Of a stretch of DNA of 64,000 nt, positions 24,720 through 34,252 are shown one piece after another. Under the pieces are notes generated by a model. The model saw nothing but the letters and a program-made list of their open reading frames with translations. It had not been told where the DNA came from and searched no databases. The position numbers and the translations under genes are program-made. This DNA comes from Lewinellaceae bacterium (lineage in GTDB: Bacteria; Bacteroidota; Bacteroidia; Chitinophagales; Saprospiraceae): NCBI GenBank assembly GCA_016716135.1, contig JADJWX010000013.1, forward strand, positions 62,001-126,000, written 5' to 3'. Position 1 is the first letter of the stretch. Each line of letters starts with the position of its first letter.

Positions 24720-26258
24720 TTAAAAAGGTATGTCCTCGTCATTCATGCGCGAGGGCATGGTGAGCGGGCTTGGTGTAAACGGGCCGGTGAGCGGGTCATT
24801 CAGGCCGGCGAAGGCCAGGTCGTCCAGGTTACCGAACTTGGCAAACTGATCGGTGAATTTAAGTTTCACGGTATCCAGCGCGCCATGCCGGTGCTTGGCG
24901 ATGATAAATTCGGCGACGCCTTTGAGCGACATCCCTTGCTCGTCCTCCATGATCCCGTAATATTCCGGGCGGTAGATGAAGGAAACGATGTCGGCGTCCT
25001 GTTCAATAGCTCCGGATTCCCTCAAATCGCTCAACTGCGGCCGCTTGCTCCCGCCGCGCACCTCCACCGCCCGGCTCAGCTGCGACAGCGCGATCACCGG
25101 TACGCTTAATTCTTTGGCCATGTTTTTCAAGGCCCGGGAGATGCCCGCAATTTCCTGTTCGCGGTTGCTGTTGCGGTTGTTCTCCGAGGCGCCGGTCATT
25201 AACTGGAGGTAATCGATGATGACCAGTTGAATATCGTGCTGCATTTTCAGCCGACGGCATTTGGCGCGCAGTTCGAAGATGTTGATGCCGGGGGTGTCGT
25301 CAATAAAGATGGGGATGTTGGACAGGCGTTCCACCGTGGTTTGGAGCTGCTGCCACTCGTAGTCTTCCAGTTTGCCGTTGCGCATTTTGGAGCCGGGAAT
25401 TTCGGACTCCATGGAAATCAGGCGCTGTACCAATTGGGTGCTGGCCATCTCAAGGGAGAACACCGCCACGCCTTTTTCAAAATCGCGGGCAGCATTGAGC
25501 GCCATGGCCAACACGCAGGACGTTTTACCCATACCCGGGCGGGCAGCAAGGATCACCAGGTCGGAGGGTTGCCAGCCGGAAGTGATCCGGTCGAGGTCGG
25601 TAAAGCCCGAAGGTACACCCGTGAGGCCGTCTGTTTTGGTCGACAGTTCTTCAACCTGTTTGAGCACGCGGCTGCTCAACGTGCCCATGCTTTCAAAAGT
25701 GCGGCTCAGGTTGTTTTGGGTGATGGCAAACAGGCCTTTTTCTGCATCGTCCAGCAAATTGAACACATCGGTAGTGTCTTCGTAGGCATCTTTTATGGTG
25801 CGGGTGCTGACATTGATCAGTTCGCGTTGGATATGTTTTTGCGCGATGATCCGGGCGTGGTACTCAATATTGGCGGCGGAAGCAACGCGGTTGGTCAATT
25901 CGACCAGGTAGTAACTGCCGCCGATCTTTTCCAATTCCCCGGTTTTACGGAGCTCTTCGGTGACCGTCAGAATGTCGACCGGGTTGGAGCGTTCAAACAG
26001 CCGCATGATGGCCGAATAAATATGCTTGTGGGCTTCCAGGTAAAAACTGTCGGGCCGGAGAATATCCATGACTACCGGCAGGGCATCCCGGTCCAGCATC
26101 AACGCACCCAATACCGCCTCCTCCAGGGGCAGCGCCTGCGGCTGCACCTTGCCAAAAACATAGTTGGAAAGCCCCTCCGAACGCCCGGCGTTACTGCGTT
26201 GGGTTTTTCCTTTGAAATTGGCCGGACGCTGGTCCTGATTTTCATTCATTTCTGTCAT
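24720..26258 (-). CDS. dnaB: Replicative DNA helicase DnaB
   Basis: A 512-residue hexameric helicase. The N-terminal DnaB domain starts around PLEEAVLGALMLDRDA (residues 43-58), and the RecA-like C-terminal domain carries Walker A in ARPGMGKTS (Lys at about 245), Walker B in VIIDYLQLMTG and the conserved LSQLSRAVEVRGG and QDADIVSFIYRPEYY segments. It unwinds DNA at replication forks and recruits primase. There is no intein insertion. Two possible starts (MTEMNEN) are three codons apart. Upstream lies the DnaA-box cluster, which could also control this gene. Confidence 0.95.
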   Translation of the reverse strand: MTEMNENQDQRPANFKGKTQRSNAGRSEGLSNYVFGKVQPQALPLEEAVLGALMLDRDALPVVMDILRPDSFYLEAHKHIYSAIMRLFERSNPVDILTVTEELRKTGELEKIGGSYYLVELTNRVASAANIEYHARIIAQKHIQRELINVSTRTIKDAYEDTTDVFNLLDDAEKGLFAITQNNLSRTFESMGTLSSRVLKQVEELSTKTDGLTGVPSGFTDLDRITSGWQPSDLVILAARPGMGKTSCVLAMALNAARDFEKGVAVFSLEMASTQLVQRLISMESEIPGSKMRNGKLEDYEWQQLQTTVERLSNIPIFIDDTPGINIFELRAKCRRLKMQHDIQLVIIDYLQLMTGASENNRNSNREQEIAGISRALKNMAKELSVPVIALSQLSRAVEVRGGSKRPQLSDLRESGAIEQDADIVSFIYRPEYYGIMEDEQGMSLKGVAEFIIAKHRHGALDTVKLKFTDQFAKFGNLDDLAFAGLNDPLTGPFTPSPLTMPSRMNDEDIPF

Positions 26259-26800
26259 CGGAAAGCTGGATAAAAGACGGGAGACAAACCTACTTTGAAA
26301 TCCGGATTTTTACATTTTCCAAACAATCCGTATCACGCAAAAACTGTGGAAAACTCCCGGCCTCGATGTGGATAAACTAAAAAATACAGCAAGTTATTCA
26401 CATTCGGGGGTGTTTTTCCACAGTTTGGCAAGGGCGTTTTTGCAGACTGTTTATGAAAAACTGCATATGTTAAAATTATGAATGGTAAGCTGTTATGAAA
26501 TTCGCTAAACTGCCGGCGGCGGGTTTTGGAAAATTCGTTTGAAAACTGCGGGTTAAGCGAAGGTGAATTTTTTATTAAAAAAAGGGCGCTGTTTAAAAAA
26601 AAATGGAACGCAATTTTTGTCGTCAAAGTTAACAGTTTTTGTTTTGAACTCAAAGTGTGCCCTTCCGGTTTTATGAAACTTTTTGCGTCAACTGTTTGGC
26701 GTTTCGAAGGCTTGATTTTACCATTTTGAGTTTTTTTTCAGTGTCAATGCCACGTAACGTTGCCTTGTGAAAAGCGTTCGAACAGGCACTTACATGCAAA
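26259..26800. other. Candidate replication origin region: DnaA-box cluster followed by AT-rich DNA
   Basis: Four DnaA-type boxes lie in 78 bp: TGTGGAAAA (26345-26353) and TGTGGATAA (26367-26375, exact consensus on the minus strand), then TTATTCACA (26394-26402) and TTTTCCACA (26414-26422) on the plus strand. The first two and last two are arranged head to head. AT-rich DNA with A and T runs (26455-26640, for example TTTTTTATTAAAAAAAG) follows and could serve as the unwinding element. The region is non-coding and more AT-rich than its surroundings, and lies between dnaB and the 26876 gene. An alternative is that DnaA simply regulates dnaB from here. Confidence 0.55.
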
Positions 26801-26802
26801 AC

Positions 26803-26842
26803 CGCCCCGCCGGATTGGATCGTCAGGCGGGGCGTTTTTTTT
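26803..26842. terminator. Rho-independent terminator
   Basis: CGCCCCGCC (26803-26811) pairs with GGCGGGGCG (26826-26834) around a 14-base loop, followed by eight T on the plus strand. On the minus strand a shorter T-run (GGTTTTGC) follows, so it also suits the end of the 26876 gene. Confidence 0.8.
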
Positions 26843-26875
26843 AAAACAAAATGTCGGGTGCTTGAAGGCAGCGTG

Positions 26876-27562
26876 TTATTGCCGTTCGTTTTCGACATTG
26901 CCCTGGCGCAGGCGGGCTTCCTCCACGGCCTTGCGCTGTTGTTCAATGTCCTTGATGGTCGTATCCTGGTCTTTTTGGTTTTGTACCAGGTCTTCTTCGG
27001 CCTTTTTCAGTTTTTCCTTGTAGGTTTCAATGTCCCGAAGCAGGTTCGTATTATCGCGTTGGAGCCGGCTCAGTTTTTTGTCTAGGTCCGACAGCCGGTC
27101 TTCTTCCGCTTTGACTTCCTGGCCCACTACGGCCCTGCGCACATCGAAATAAAAGTTGGTGAGCAGTTTTTTGGTATCGTCGGTGCGGCTGGCATCTTCC
27201 CGGCGGTTCAGGAATGTAGGGCCCAGGTCGAACCAGACATTTAGTTGGGCGCCATCGCCAATTTTTTCAACTTCCGAATATAGGGTGAAATCTCCGGCGC
27301 TGACACTGGCAGAGCGGCATCCGGTGGCTGTTTTTTCGCCTTTTTTCCCTCTTTTCAGTTTGCTCGAAAAATTATTTTTTACAAAATCAGTCCACACGTC
27401 ATCGACCAATCGACGGTCGGTATTGGGAAAACTGACGCTAAAGCCCGGGCGGGTTCCAAAAGACATCGGTTTGTCCATCTCGGTTACCATATTGATTTGT
27501 GCCGGCAGGGCTGGTGCAAGGAGAAATGCAAGGGCGAACATCAGTAAGCATCGTAATTGCAT
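26876..27562 (-). CDS. Exported protein with C-terminal coiled coil
   Basis: A 228-residue protein with a signal peptide (MQLRCLLMFALAFLLAPALPAQ). The first part has a small mixed alpha/beta region (FSVSFPNTDRRLVDDVWTDF, DFTLYSEVEKIGDGAQLNVW) and the last 90 residues are a long charged coiled coil (EEDRLSDLDKKLSRLQ to QRKAVEEARLRQG). It resembles unnamed Bacteroidota exported proteins. Function is unknown; the coiled coil suggests oligomerisation or a partner protein. Its 3' end is close to the terminator at 26803. Confidence 0.75.
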   Translation of the reverse strand: MQLRCLLMFALAFLLAPALPAQINMVTEMDKPMSFGTRPGFSVSFPNTDRRLVDDVWTDFVKNNFSSKLKRGKKGEKTATGCRSASVSAGDFTLYSEVEKIGDGAQLNVWFDLGPTFLNRREDASRTDDTKKLLTNFYFDVRRAVVGQEVKAEEDRLSDLDKKLSRLQRDNTNLLRDIETYKEKLKKAEEDLVQNQKDQDTTIKDIEQQRKAVEEARLRQGNVENERQ

Positions 27563-27871
27563 ATAATCGATCGTTTTTAATGAAAAAATTGGGTTGTCTC
27601 ATTGGTTTGGACCCCGAAAAACTTCGCAGGTCACATTGCTCAAAGATAGTTCCTCAGGGTCGATTGGCTTCAGGCTCTAAACAAATTAAATGTGTTCGGC
27701 TGGTGCCAAATTGCCAAAAGCCTGTTTTCTTTGTCGTCCCGTTCGCTTCAGGCATGGAAGAATGCATTGCGCCGTTTTTACAATTTAATGGCTGAATTTT
27801 TGCTGTTCTACCACAACCGCCTTCCTGTATTTGCAGGGAATTAACCAATCCAAAGTACGCACAGTTAAACC
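27563..27871. other. Intergenic region between divergent genes, no clear feature
   Basis: About 310 bp separate the 26876 gene (minus) and the sigma-54 activator gene (plus), so both promoters should be here. Near the plus-strand start, TTTTTG at about 27796 and TGTATTTG about 23 bases on resemble a poor -33/-7 pair. I see no RNA gene or repeat. Confidence 0.4.
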
Positions 27872-29038
27872 ATGGCAAAAATTTTAGTCGTCGACGATGA
27901 AATGCCCATCCGCAGAACCCTGCGTGAAATTCTCGAGTTTGAACAATATGTAGTGGAAGAGGCAACTGATGGCCTGGAATGTGTGGCAAAAGCGCAAAAA
28001 GAGAAATATGATGTCATTATCATGGACATCAAGATGCCCAAAATGGATGGCATCGAAGCCCTCGAACGGCTTCAGATTCTGAGCCCGGAAACGCCCGTTG
28101 TTATGATCTCCGGCCACGGCAATATCGAGACAGCTGTGGATGCGGTAAAAAAAGGCGCGTTCGATTACATCTCCAAACCGCCCGACCTGAACCGCATGCT
28201 GATCACCATTCGCAATGCCATGGAAAAAGCCGAACTGGTGACCACCACCCGGGTATTGCAAAAACAGGCGCGCACCAGCAAAGGCATCACCATGATCGGC
28301 GAAAGCGCTCCCATTGCCGAGATCAAACGCATGCTGGAAAAGGTAGCGCCCACCGAAAGCCGCGTACTCATCACCGGCCAGAACGGTACCGGCAAAGAAC
28401 TCGTGGCGCGCTGGATACACGAAAAAAGCAACCGCGCCAGCGGCCCCATTGTGGAGGTCAACTGCGCTGCGATACCTGCCGAACTGATTGAGAGTGAACT
28501 TTTCGGCCATAAAAAAGGCTCCTTTACCGGCGCTATTGCCGACCGCCCCGGCAAATTTGAACAAGCCAACGGCGGTACGCTTTTCCTCGATGAAATCGGC
28601 GACATGAGCCTCGACGCCCAGGCCAAGGTGTTGCGCGCCCTGCAGGAAAGCAAGATCACCCGCGTGGGCGACAACAAAGAGATCAGGGTAGACGTGCGCG
28701 TACTGGCCGCTACCAATAAAAATTTGCGGGAAGAAATCGATGCCGGCCGTTTTCGCGAAGACCTCTACCACCGCCTCGCGGTAATCGTCGTGCAGGTGCC
28801 TTCCCTCAATGAACGCCGCGACGATATCCCGCTGCTCATCGAGCATTTCAACCGCCGTATCAGCGACGACTACGGGCATGCGCCCAAAACTTTTACCCCC
28901 GAAGCGATCAAAGCCCTTCAGGAATACAACTGGACCGGCAATATCCGCGAACTGGCCAATGTCGTGGAACGCCTGCTTATCCTGTGCGATCAAAGTGTGA
29001 AGGAGGAGGATGTGCGGTTGTATGTCTTCCCGAAATAA
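27872..29038 (+). CDS. NtrC-type response regulator without C-terminal DNA-binding domain
   Basis: A 388-residue protein. The receiver domain (about 1-120) carries the acidic pair VVDDE, the phosphoacceptor Asp52 in IIMDIKMPKMDG and Lys in ISKPPD. The AAA+ sigma-54 activator domain (about 145-375) has Walker A GQNGTGKE, the sigma-54 contact motif GSFTGA (a variant of GAFTGA), Walker B GGTLFLDEIGD and the sensor and arginine-finger segments (FREDLYHRL, WTGNIRELANVVER). It stops at DVRLYVFPK, so the Fis-type helix-turn-helix of NtrC is missing. It should bind sigma-54 holoenzyme but not a fixed enhancer. No histidine kinase is adjacent. Confidence 0.9.
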   Translation: MAKILVVDDEMPIRRTLREILEFEQYVVEEATDGLECVAKAQKEKYDVIIMDIKMPKMDGIEALERLQILSPETPVVMISGHGNIETAVDAVKKGAFDYISKPPDLNRMLITIRNAMEKAELVTTTRVLQKQARTSKGITMIGESAPIAEIKRMLEKVAPTESRVLITGQNGTGKELVARWIHEKSNRASGPIVEVNCAAIPAELIESELFGHKKGSFTGAIADRPGKFEQANGGTLFLDEIGDMSLDAQAKVLRALQESKITRVGDNKEIRVDVRVLAATNKNLREEIDAGRFREDLYHRLAVIVVQVPSLNERRDDIPLLIEHFNRRISDDYGHAPKTFTPEAIKALQEYNWTGNIRELANVVERLLILCDQSVKEEDVRLYVFPK

Positions 29039-29065
29039 AATTTTATAAACTTGTTTATCCTGGTC

Positions 29066-29100
29066 AAGGGCCGGTACAACATCCGCTTGTACCGGCCCTT
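29066..29100 (+). terminator. Rho-independent terminator
   Basis: GGGCCGGTACAA pairs with TTGTACCGGCCC over 12 bp with a loop of about 7, 30 bp after the activator stop codon; a weak T-run (GCATTTTAA) follows. Confidence 0.8.
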
Positions 29101-29345
29101 GCATTTTAAACTACTCAAAGGAACCGGCGCTTTACGCAAGTACCCATCCAGTGAATCAAGTACCGCTGGAAAAGTTTCACGCTGCCGCTATACTTGTGTC
29201 CGACAAGAATTTTTATCCACAAAATTCAATTGATCATGCTAAGCGACAAGTTGAAAAAACACGGCAAAACTGCCCTCATCGTTTACCTTTGCTGGTGTAC
29301 GCTCAAGGGCCTTGCTTTTCTTGCATTAGGCAGTTATCTCCTGAA

Positions 29346-30155
29346 ATGACATCCGCAAAAAAACGATTGATGTGTATTGCCGCCCACCCCGACGATGAGT
29401 CGTTCGGTATGGGAGGCACCCTGGCAAAATATGCCGGTGAAGGCGTGGAAACGGCCATTCTAATGGCAACCCGTGGCGAACGCGGGCGCTATGGCCTGGC
29501 CGAAGCATCGCCCGGCCCTGAAATCGTCGGGGCTGCCCGCACGCAGGAATTGCTAGCCGCCGCCGCCCGGCTCGGGGTAACCCGGGTGGATTTTCTCGAT
29601 TACATGGATGCCGAACTGGACCAGGCGCCACCGGGTGAAATTATCCCGGCCATTGCCCGGCACATCCGACGGGAGAAACCGCAGGTGGTCATCACCTTCG
29701 GCCCGGAAGGCGGATACGGCCATCCGGATCATATCGCCATTTCGCAGTTTGCCACTGCGGCAATCGTTCGTGCTGCCGACCCGGCATTTGAAACACCCGG
29801 AGTGCCGCATCACAGCGTGTTAAAACTGTACTACATTGCCTGGACTTCGTCCAAGTGGGCTGTTTTTCAAACGGTTTTCAAAAAACTGATTTCAACGGTA
29901 GATGGCATCCAGCGCGCTGCCGCTCCCTGCCCGGACTGGCAAGTCACCACACGCCTCGACACAGCGGCGTACTGGCCAATTGCCTGGGAGGCAATTTTGT
30001 GCCATAAAACACAAGTCGCCATTTACGGCAACCTAGAAAAACTCTCCCCGGCACAACACCGTATTTTGTGGGGCCAGCAGGAGTATTACCGGGTGTTCAG
30101 CCTTGTCAATGGTGGCCGAAAACCGGAATCCGACCTTTTTGAAGGCATTGCCTAA
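29346..30155 (+). CDS. LmbE/PIG-L family deacetylase
   Basis: A 269-residue protein starting MTSAKKRLMCIAAHPDDES. The zinc motif AHPDDE and the matching GPEGGYGHPDHIAIS (third ligand His) define the PIG-L family, which removes an acetyl group from an N-acetylglucosamine-type sugar amine (GlcNAc-inositol, mycothiol and bacillithiol precursors, or antibiotic sugars). The bacillithiol enzyme BshB belongs to this family, and Bacteroidota make bacillithiol, so this is a candidate, but bshA and bshC are not in the window. Start chosen at the ATG right before the motif; the frame extends further upstream without coding character. Confidence 0.88.
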   Translation: MTSAKKRLMCIAAHPDDESFGMGGTLAKYAGEGVETAILMATRGERGRYGLAEASPGPEIVGAARTQELLAAAARLGVTRVDFLDYMDAELDQAPPGEIIPAIARHIRREKPQVVITFGPEGGYGHPDHIAISQFATAAIVRAADPAFETPGVPHHSVLKLYYIAWTSSKWAVFQTVFKKLISTVDGIQRAAAPCPDWQVTTRLDTAAYWPIAWEAILCHKTQVAIYGNLEKLSPAQHRILWGQQEYYRVFSLVNGGRKPESDLFEGIA

Positions 30156-30167
30156 AAAATAATACTT

Positions 30168-31667
30168 ATGACACCTGTAAAACAAAAACCGGCGGCCCGG
30201 TTTGAAAAAATAAACATGCCCCCGGACACTTTCCGGGAACTCGGCCATGCACTGGTCGAACAAATCGCCGGACTGTTCGAACGGCTGCCCACAGCGCCGG
30301 TAACTACTGCAGCACAGGATGAAACCATCCGTGCGATGCTCCAGGCGTTGAGCCCGGCTTCCGACAACGGGCAGGATGCCGGCGCCTTGCTGGAAAAAAC
30401 CACCCGGCTGTTGTTCGACCATTCGTTATTTAACGGCCATCCGAAATTTTGGGGGTACATCACCTCGTCGCCGACGCCCATGGGCATTTTGGCCGATATG
30501 CTTGCCGCAGCAGTCAATCCCAATGTGGGCGCCTATGTTTTGTCGCCGGTAGCGACCGAAATTGAAAAGCAGACGATCGACTGGATCGGTCGGTTTATGG
30601 GGTACCCTGCCGGTGGGGGTTTGCTGGTGAGCGGTGGTAATATGGCCAATTATGTCGGATTTCTGGCGGCCTTGCGCGCCGCTACCGGAGCGGATATCCG
30701 GAAAAGCGGCCTGCGCAATTTTACCCCGAATCTGGTGCTGTATTGTTCCGCTGAAACCCACACCTGGGTTCAAAAAGCCGCTGATTTGTACGGCTTGGGT
30801 ACCGATAGTATCCGCTGGATCGGAACGGATGCCCAAAAACGGATGAGCCCGGTGTTGCTGGAAGAAAAAATACTGGCGGATAAAACGGCAGGCAATCGGC
30901 CTTTTCTCGTCGTTGGTACGGCAGGCTCGGTGAGTACCGGGGCTGTGGACCCGCTCGATGCGCTGGCAGCGCTTTGCGAAAAATACGGGCTGTGGTTCCA
31001 TATCGACGGCGCTTACGGCGGTTTTGCCGGCGCATTGCCTGAGTTGAAGACACAATTTGCAGGCCTTGAAAAAGCCGACTCACTGGCGGTCGATCCCCAC
31101 AAGTGGTTGTACGCCCCGTTGGAAGCCGGTTGCGCCCTGGTGAAAAATCCCCGGCACCTGACGGATGCTTTTTCCTACCATCCGCCCTATTACAATTTTG
31201 AACAAACCCGGTTGAATTTTGTGGACTACGGCCCCCAAAACTCCCGTGGATTCAGAGCCCTCAAGGTTTGGCTTTCCGCGCAACACCTCGGCATGGAAGG
31301 GCACCGCCAACTGATCCGGGAAGATATCGCGCTCGCCCGGTATGCCGCCGATATATTGCGGGCAGAGACTGACTTAGCGGTGTTTTCAAGCGGGCTCAGC
31401 ATTACCACGTTCCGGTATGTGCCGCCGGATTTGAGCGCGCACGTTGGCGAGCCTGAAACAGAGGCCCGCCTCAATCAGCTGAACCAGGCCATCCTGAATC
31501 AGATGGAGGCCGGCGGCGCTTTTTTTATGTCCAACGCCGTGCTGGACGGGGTTTTTGTGTTGCGCATGTGTATTGTAAATTTCCGGACGCAGGCTGCTCA
31601 TATTGAAGCGATCCCGGAGTATATCCGCATGATTGGCGCTGACTTGTATGCGAAAATGTTGGAATAG
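30168..31667 (+). CDS. PLP-dependent group II decarboxylase (aromatic-amino-acid or glutamate type)
   Basis: A 499-residue fold-type I enzyme. PLP is held by Lys at about residue 312 in AVDPHKWLYAP; the cofactor ring region GTAGSVSTGAVDPLDALA and HIDGAYGGFAG supplies the aspartate contact, and AETHTWVQKAADLYG has the stacking histidine. The family converts amino acids to amines (tyrosine, tryptophan, DOPA or glutamate). Substrate is not clear. It begins 12 bp after the LmbE gene and may be co-transcribed with it. No tyrosine or glutamate antiporter is next to it, so an acid-stress role is not indicated. Confidence 0.9.
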   Translation: MTPVKQKPAARFEKINMPPDTFRELGHALVEQIAGLFERLPTAPVTTAAQDETIRAMLQALSPASDNGQDAGALLEKTTRLLFDHSLFNGHPKFWGYITSSPTPMGILADMLAAAVNPNVGAYVLSPVATEIEKQTIDWIGRFMGYPAGGGLLVSGGNMANYVGFLAALRAATGADIRKSGLRNFTPNLVLYCSAETHTWVQKAADLYGLGTDSIRWIGTDAQKRMSPVLLEEKILADKTAGNRPFLVVGTAGSVSTGAVDPLDALAALCEKYGLWFHIDGAYGGFAGALPELKTQFAGLEKADSLAVDPHKWLYAPLEAGCALVKNPRHLTDAFSYHPPYYNFEQTRLNFVDYGPQNSRGFRALKVWLSAQHLGMEGHRQLIREDIALARYAADILRAETDLAVFSSGLSITTFRYVPPDLSAHVGEPETEARLNQLNQAILNQMEAGGAFFMSNAVLDGVFVLRMCIVNFRTQAAHIEAIPEYIRMIGADLYAKMLE

Positions 31668-31859
31668 CAGGTCCGGGGTTTTTCTTTGGTTTGATTTTAA
31701 TTTATTACCGGACTGTAAGTACTGTGAGAAGCACCGGCCTCCAATTGAAAAGAACAATCCGGTATTCTAAACCAACCTTCCTACCTTCGCGCTGTTTTAC
31801 AACAAAATTTTATGGCTTGACCCGGCCAGGAACCATCAAAACTGAAACTACAGGCCCGC

Positions 31860-32828
31860 ATGCGCCTCGACACCATTAAACAGCCGATAGCCGCCGAGTT
31901 GGACGTTTTCGAACAACGGTTTCGCGAAGCCATGCGCAGCAAAGTCCCGTTGCTCGACAAGGTCACCTGGTATATCGTCCAGCGCAAAGGCAAGCAGGTT
32001 CGTCCGATGCTGGTACTGTTGAGTGCGCGGCTTTTTGGCCCGATCACCGAAGCATCGTACACAGCCGCATCCCTGGTTGAACTCCTGCACACGGCTACCC
32101 TTGTACACGACGACGTGGTGGACGACGCCTACGAACGCCGCGGTTTTTTTTCGATTAATGCACTTTGGAAAAACAAGATTGCCGTTTTGGTTGGCGACTT
32201 TTTGCTTTCCCAAGGGTTGTTGCTCAGCGTGCGACAGGAGCAATTCCGGCTGCTGGCCATCGTGAGCCAGGCCGTCAAGGAAATGGCTGAGGGCGAGTTG
32301 CTGCAAATGGAAAAAGCGCGCCGGCTCGATATCAAAGAAGACATTTACTACGAAATTATTCGCCAAAAAACGGCTTCTTTAATCGCTGCCGCTTGCAGTG
32401 CGGGTGCAGCGAGTACAGCTACCAATGAAGCCGACATCGAACGTATCCGGATGTTTGGTGAAAAAACCGGAATGGCGTTTCAGATTCGGGATGATTTATT
32501 CGACTTCGGCGATGATGATGTCGGCAAGCCGCTCGGGATCGATATTAAGGAGAAAAAAATGACCTTGCCGCTTATTTATGCACTCTCCCAGACGGATCGG
32601 GCAACGCGAAGACGTATTATTAATTTGGTGAAAAACGAAAGTGACAAAACCGAGAAAGTCAACGAAGTCATTCGGTTTGTCCGGGAAAGTGGCGGGTTGG
32701 AATACGCCCGGGAAGCCATGTACCGGTTTCGGCAGGAAGCATTTGATCTGCTCGACGGGGTGCCCGACAGCCCTGCAAGGCAGTCTTTGCGGGATTTGCT
32801 GGTTTTCGTGACGGAACGCAGAACGTGA
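31860..32828 (+). CDS. Long-chain polyprenyl diphosphate synthase (IspB/octaprenyl type)
   Basis: A 322-residue all-helical prenyltransferase. The first aspartate-rich motif is LVHDDVVDDAYERRG and the second is IRDDLFDFGDDDVG, each binding magnesium and diphosphate. The residues five and four before the first motif (HTATL) are small, as in long-chain enzymes that make C35-C45 products. Such products form the side chain of menaquinone in Bacteroidota. It is a single gene between a decarboxylase and a minus-strand CorC-type gene, with a TAnnTTCG sequence about 70 bp upstream. Confidence 0.93.
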   Translation: MRLDTIKQPIAAELDVFEQRFREAMRSKVPLLDKVTWYIVQRKGKQVRPMLVLLSARLFGPITEASYTAASLVELLHTATLVHDDVVDDAYERRGFFSINALWKNKIAVLVGDFLLSQGLLLSVRQEQFRLLAIVSQAVKEMAEGELLQMEKARRLDIKEDIYYEIIRQKTASLIAAACSAGAASTATNEADIERIRMFGEKTGMAFQIRDDLFDFGDDDVGKPLGIDIKEKKMTLPLIYALSQTDRATRRRIINLVKNESDKTEKVNEVIRFVRESGGLEYAREAMYRFRQEAFDLLDGVPDSPARQSLRDLLVFVTERRT

Positions 32829-32870
32829 TTTTTTGTTGGCTATCCCGGAGAGGGGTTTCTTAGAGCGAAA

Positions 32871-34151
32871 CTACTCCACAACCCGGCTCACCAGCACTTT
32901 GTCGATCTTACTTTTATCCATGTCCACGATTTCAAAGCGGTAGCCTTCGGCCTCAAAATAGTCGCCGGCGCGGGGTATTTCGCTCAGTTTATACAAAATA
33001 TAGCCTGCCAGAGTGGCATAGTCCGCATCTTCCTGTTCAAATTCATGGAGTTCGATCGTTTCCCGCAACTCATCAATCGGTATCCCGCCTTCAACGAGCA
33101 AGCTACCATCTTCGCGGGTGATAATCGCCGGAGTTTCGATATCGTCCATGTCCGGTAATGCGCCAAAAATATTTTCAGTCAGGTCGTGTAATGTGATAAT
33201 GCCCTGGATAGAGCCATATTCATCCACGACGATGGCAAAATAGTTGCGCTCTTTCCGGAAGCGCTCCAGGATTTTCAGGGCGTTCATTGTTTCCGGGACG
33301 TAGAGTGGCGGCGTAATGATGTCGCGCAGGTCAAAGCCCGGTTTTTTACTGGCATCGATGTAATCGCGCAGCTTGAGCACACCAAGGATGTTTTCCACAT
33401 CGCCGTCGCAAACCAGGAATTTAGTATAACCGCTCTCCCGAATAATCCGGTTGGTTTGTTCTGCGGGGGCATTGATATCCACCCACTCCAGGTCATTCCG
33501 GTGCGTCATGATGGTATACGCATCGCGATCGGAAAAGCGCAGGATATTTTGAATAAACTCGCTCTCTTTTTGCTCAAGCACACCTTGCTGATTGGCCATT
33601 TTGACCATCAGTTTGATTTCTTCCTCGGAGATGTTTTGCTCCACATTCGGTTTGATGAACAACATGCGCATAAACATCTTGGTAGACCAGCTCAGGAAGG
33701 AAGAAATTGGCCCGGTTACGCGTGTAATGATATCCATAACCGGGGCGAAAGTCAGTGCCAGCGACTCTGCGTGCTGTATCGCGATATATTTTGGGGCCAA
33801 TTCACCCACTACCAGAGAGAGATAGGTAATGATAGTGACAACAAGCGAGATGGATATTTGATCGGCATAGGGCTCCATGACGGGAATTTGGGCGACAAGC
33901 GGGGATAGTTGTTCCCCGATTTTCACTCCGCCATAGGCGCCCTCAATGATGCTGATCAGGGTAATCCCGATCTGCATGGCCGATAAGTAGTTATTGATGT
34001 TGTCCAGCAAGCTTACCGCTATGGCGGCATTGCGGTTTCCCTTGGCTTTTTCACTTTCGAGTTTGGCGCGCTTGGCCGTGATCAGGGCAATTTCGCCCAG
34101 CACTAAAAAACCATGCAGGACGATTAGGATGAGAATTATGGTGATTTCCAT
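32871..34151 (-). CDS. HlyC/CorC-family membrane protein (DUF21, CBS pair, CorC domain)
   Basis: A 426-residue protein. The N-terminal DUF21 domain (about 1-190) has four hydrophobic helices (ITIILILIVLHGFLVLGEI at the start). A CBS pair follows (about 205-335; DRDAYTIMTHRNDLEWVDI and FAIVVDEYGSIQGIITLHDL), then a CorC_HlyC-type domain (about 350-426; GSLLVEGGIPIDELRE, YATLAGYILYKLSEIPRAGD). Members are linked to magnesium and cobalt efflux and to envelope stress. In Bacteroidota the family includes GldE, but a link to gliding is not shown here. Confidence 0.9.
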   Translation of the reverse strand: MEITIILILIVLHGFLVLGEIALITAKRAKLESEKAKGNRNAAIAVSLLDNINNYLSAMQIGITLISIIEGAYGGVKIGEQLSPLVAQIPVMEPYADQISISLVVTIITYLSLVVGELAPKYIAIQHAESLALTFAPVMDIITRVTGPISSFLSWSTKMFMRMLFIKPNVEQNISEEEIKLMVKMANQQGVLEQKESEFIQNILRFSDRDAYTIMTHRNDLEWVDINAPAEQTNRIIRESGYTKFLVCDGDVENILGVLKLRDYIDASKKPGFDLRDIITPPLYVPETMNALKILERFRKERNYFAIVVDEYGSIQGIITLHDLTENIFGALPDMDDIETPAIITREDGSLLVEGGIPIDELRETIELHEFEQEDADYATLAGYILYKLSEIPRAGDYFEAEGYRFEIVDMDKSKIDKVLVSRVVE

Positions 34152-34252
34152 GTGTTATTGTCGCAAAAGTATCGCAAAGTGCTGGATTCTTGCCGGCTTT
34201 TTGTGCTATTGCTGTTTCCGCTGTTAAAAAATGTTAAAACAGCTAAATAATT

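Noticed and set aside
27884..29104. A 406-codon minus-strand open frame opposite the sigma-54 activator
   Set aside because: Antisense to an obvious AAA+ protein; composition is typical of a shadow.
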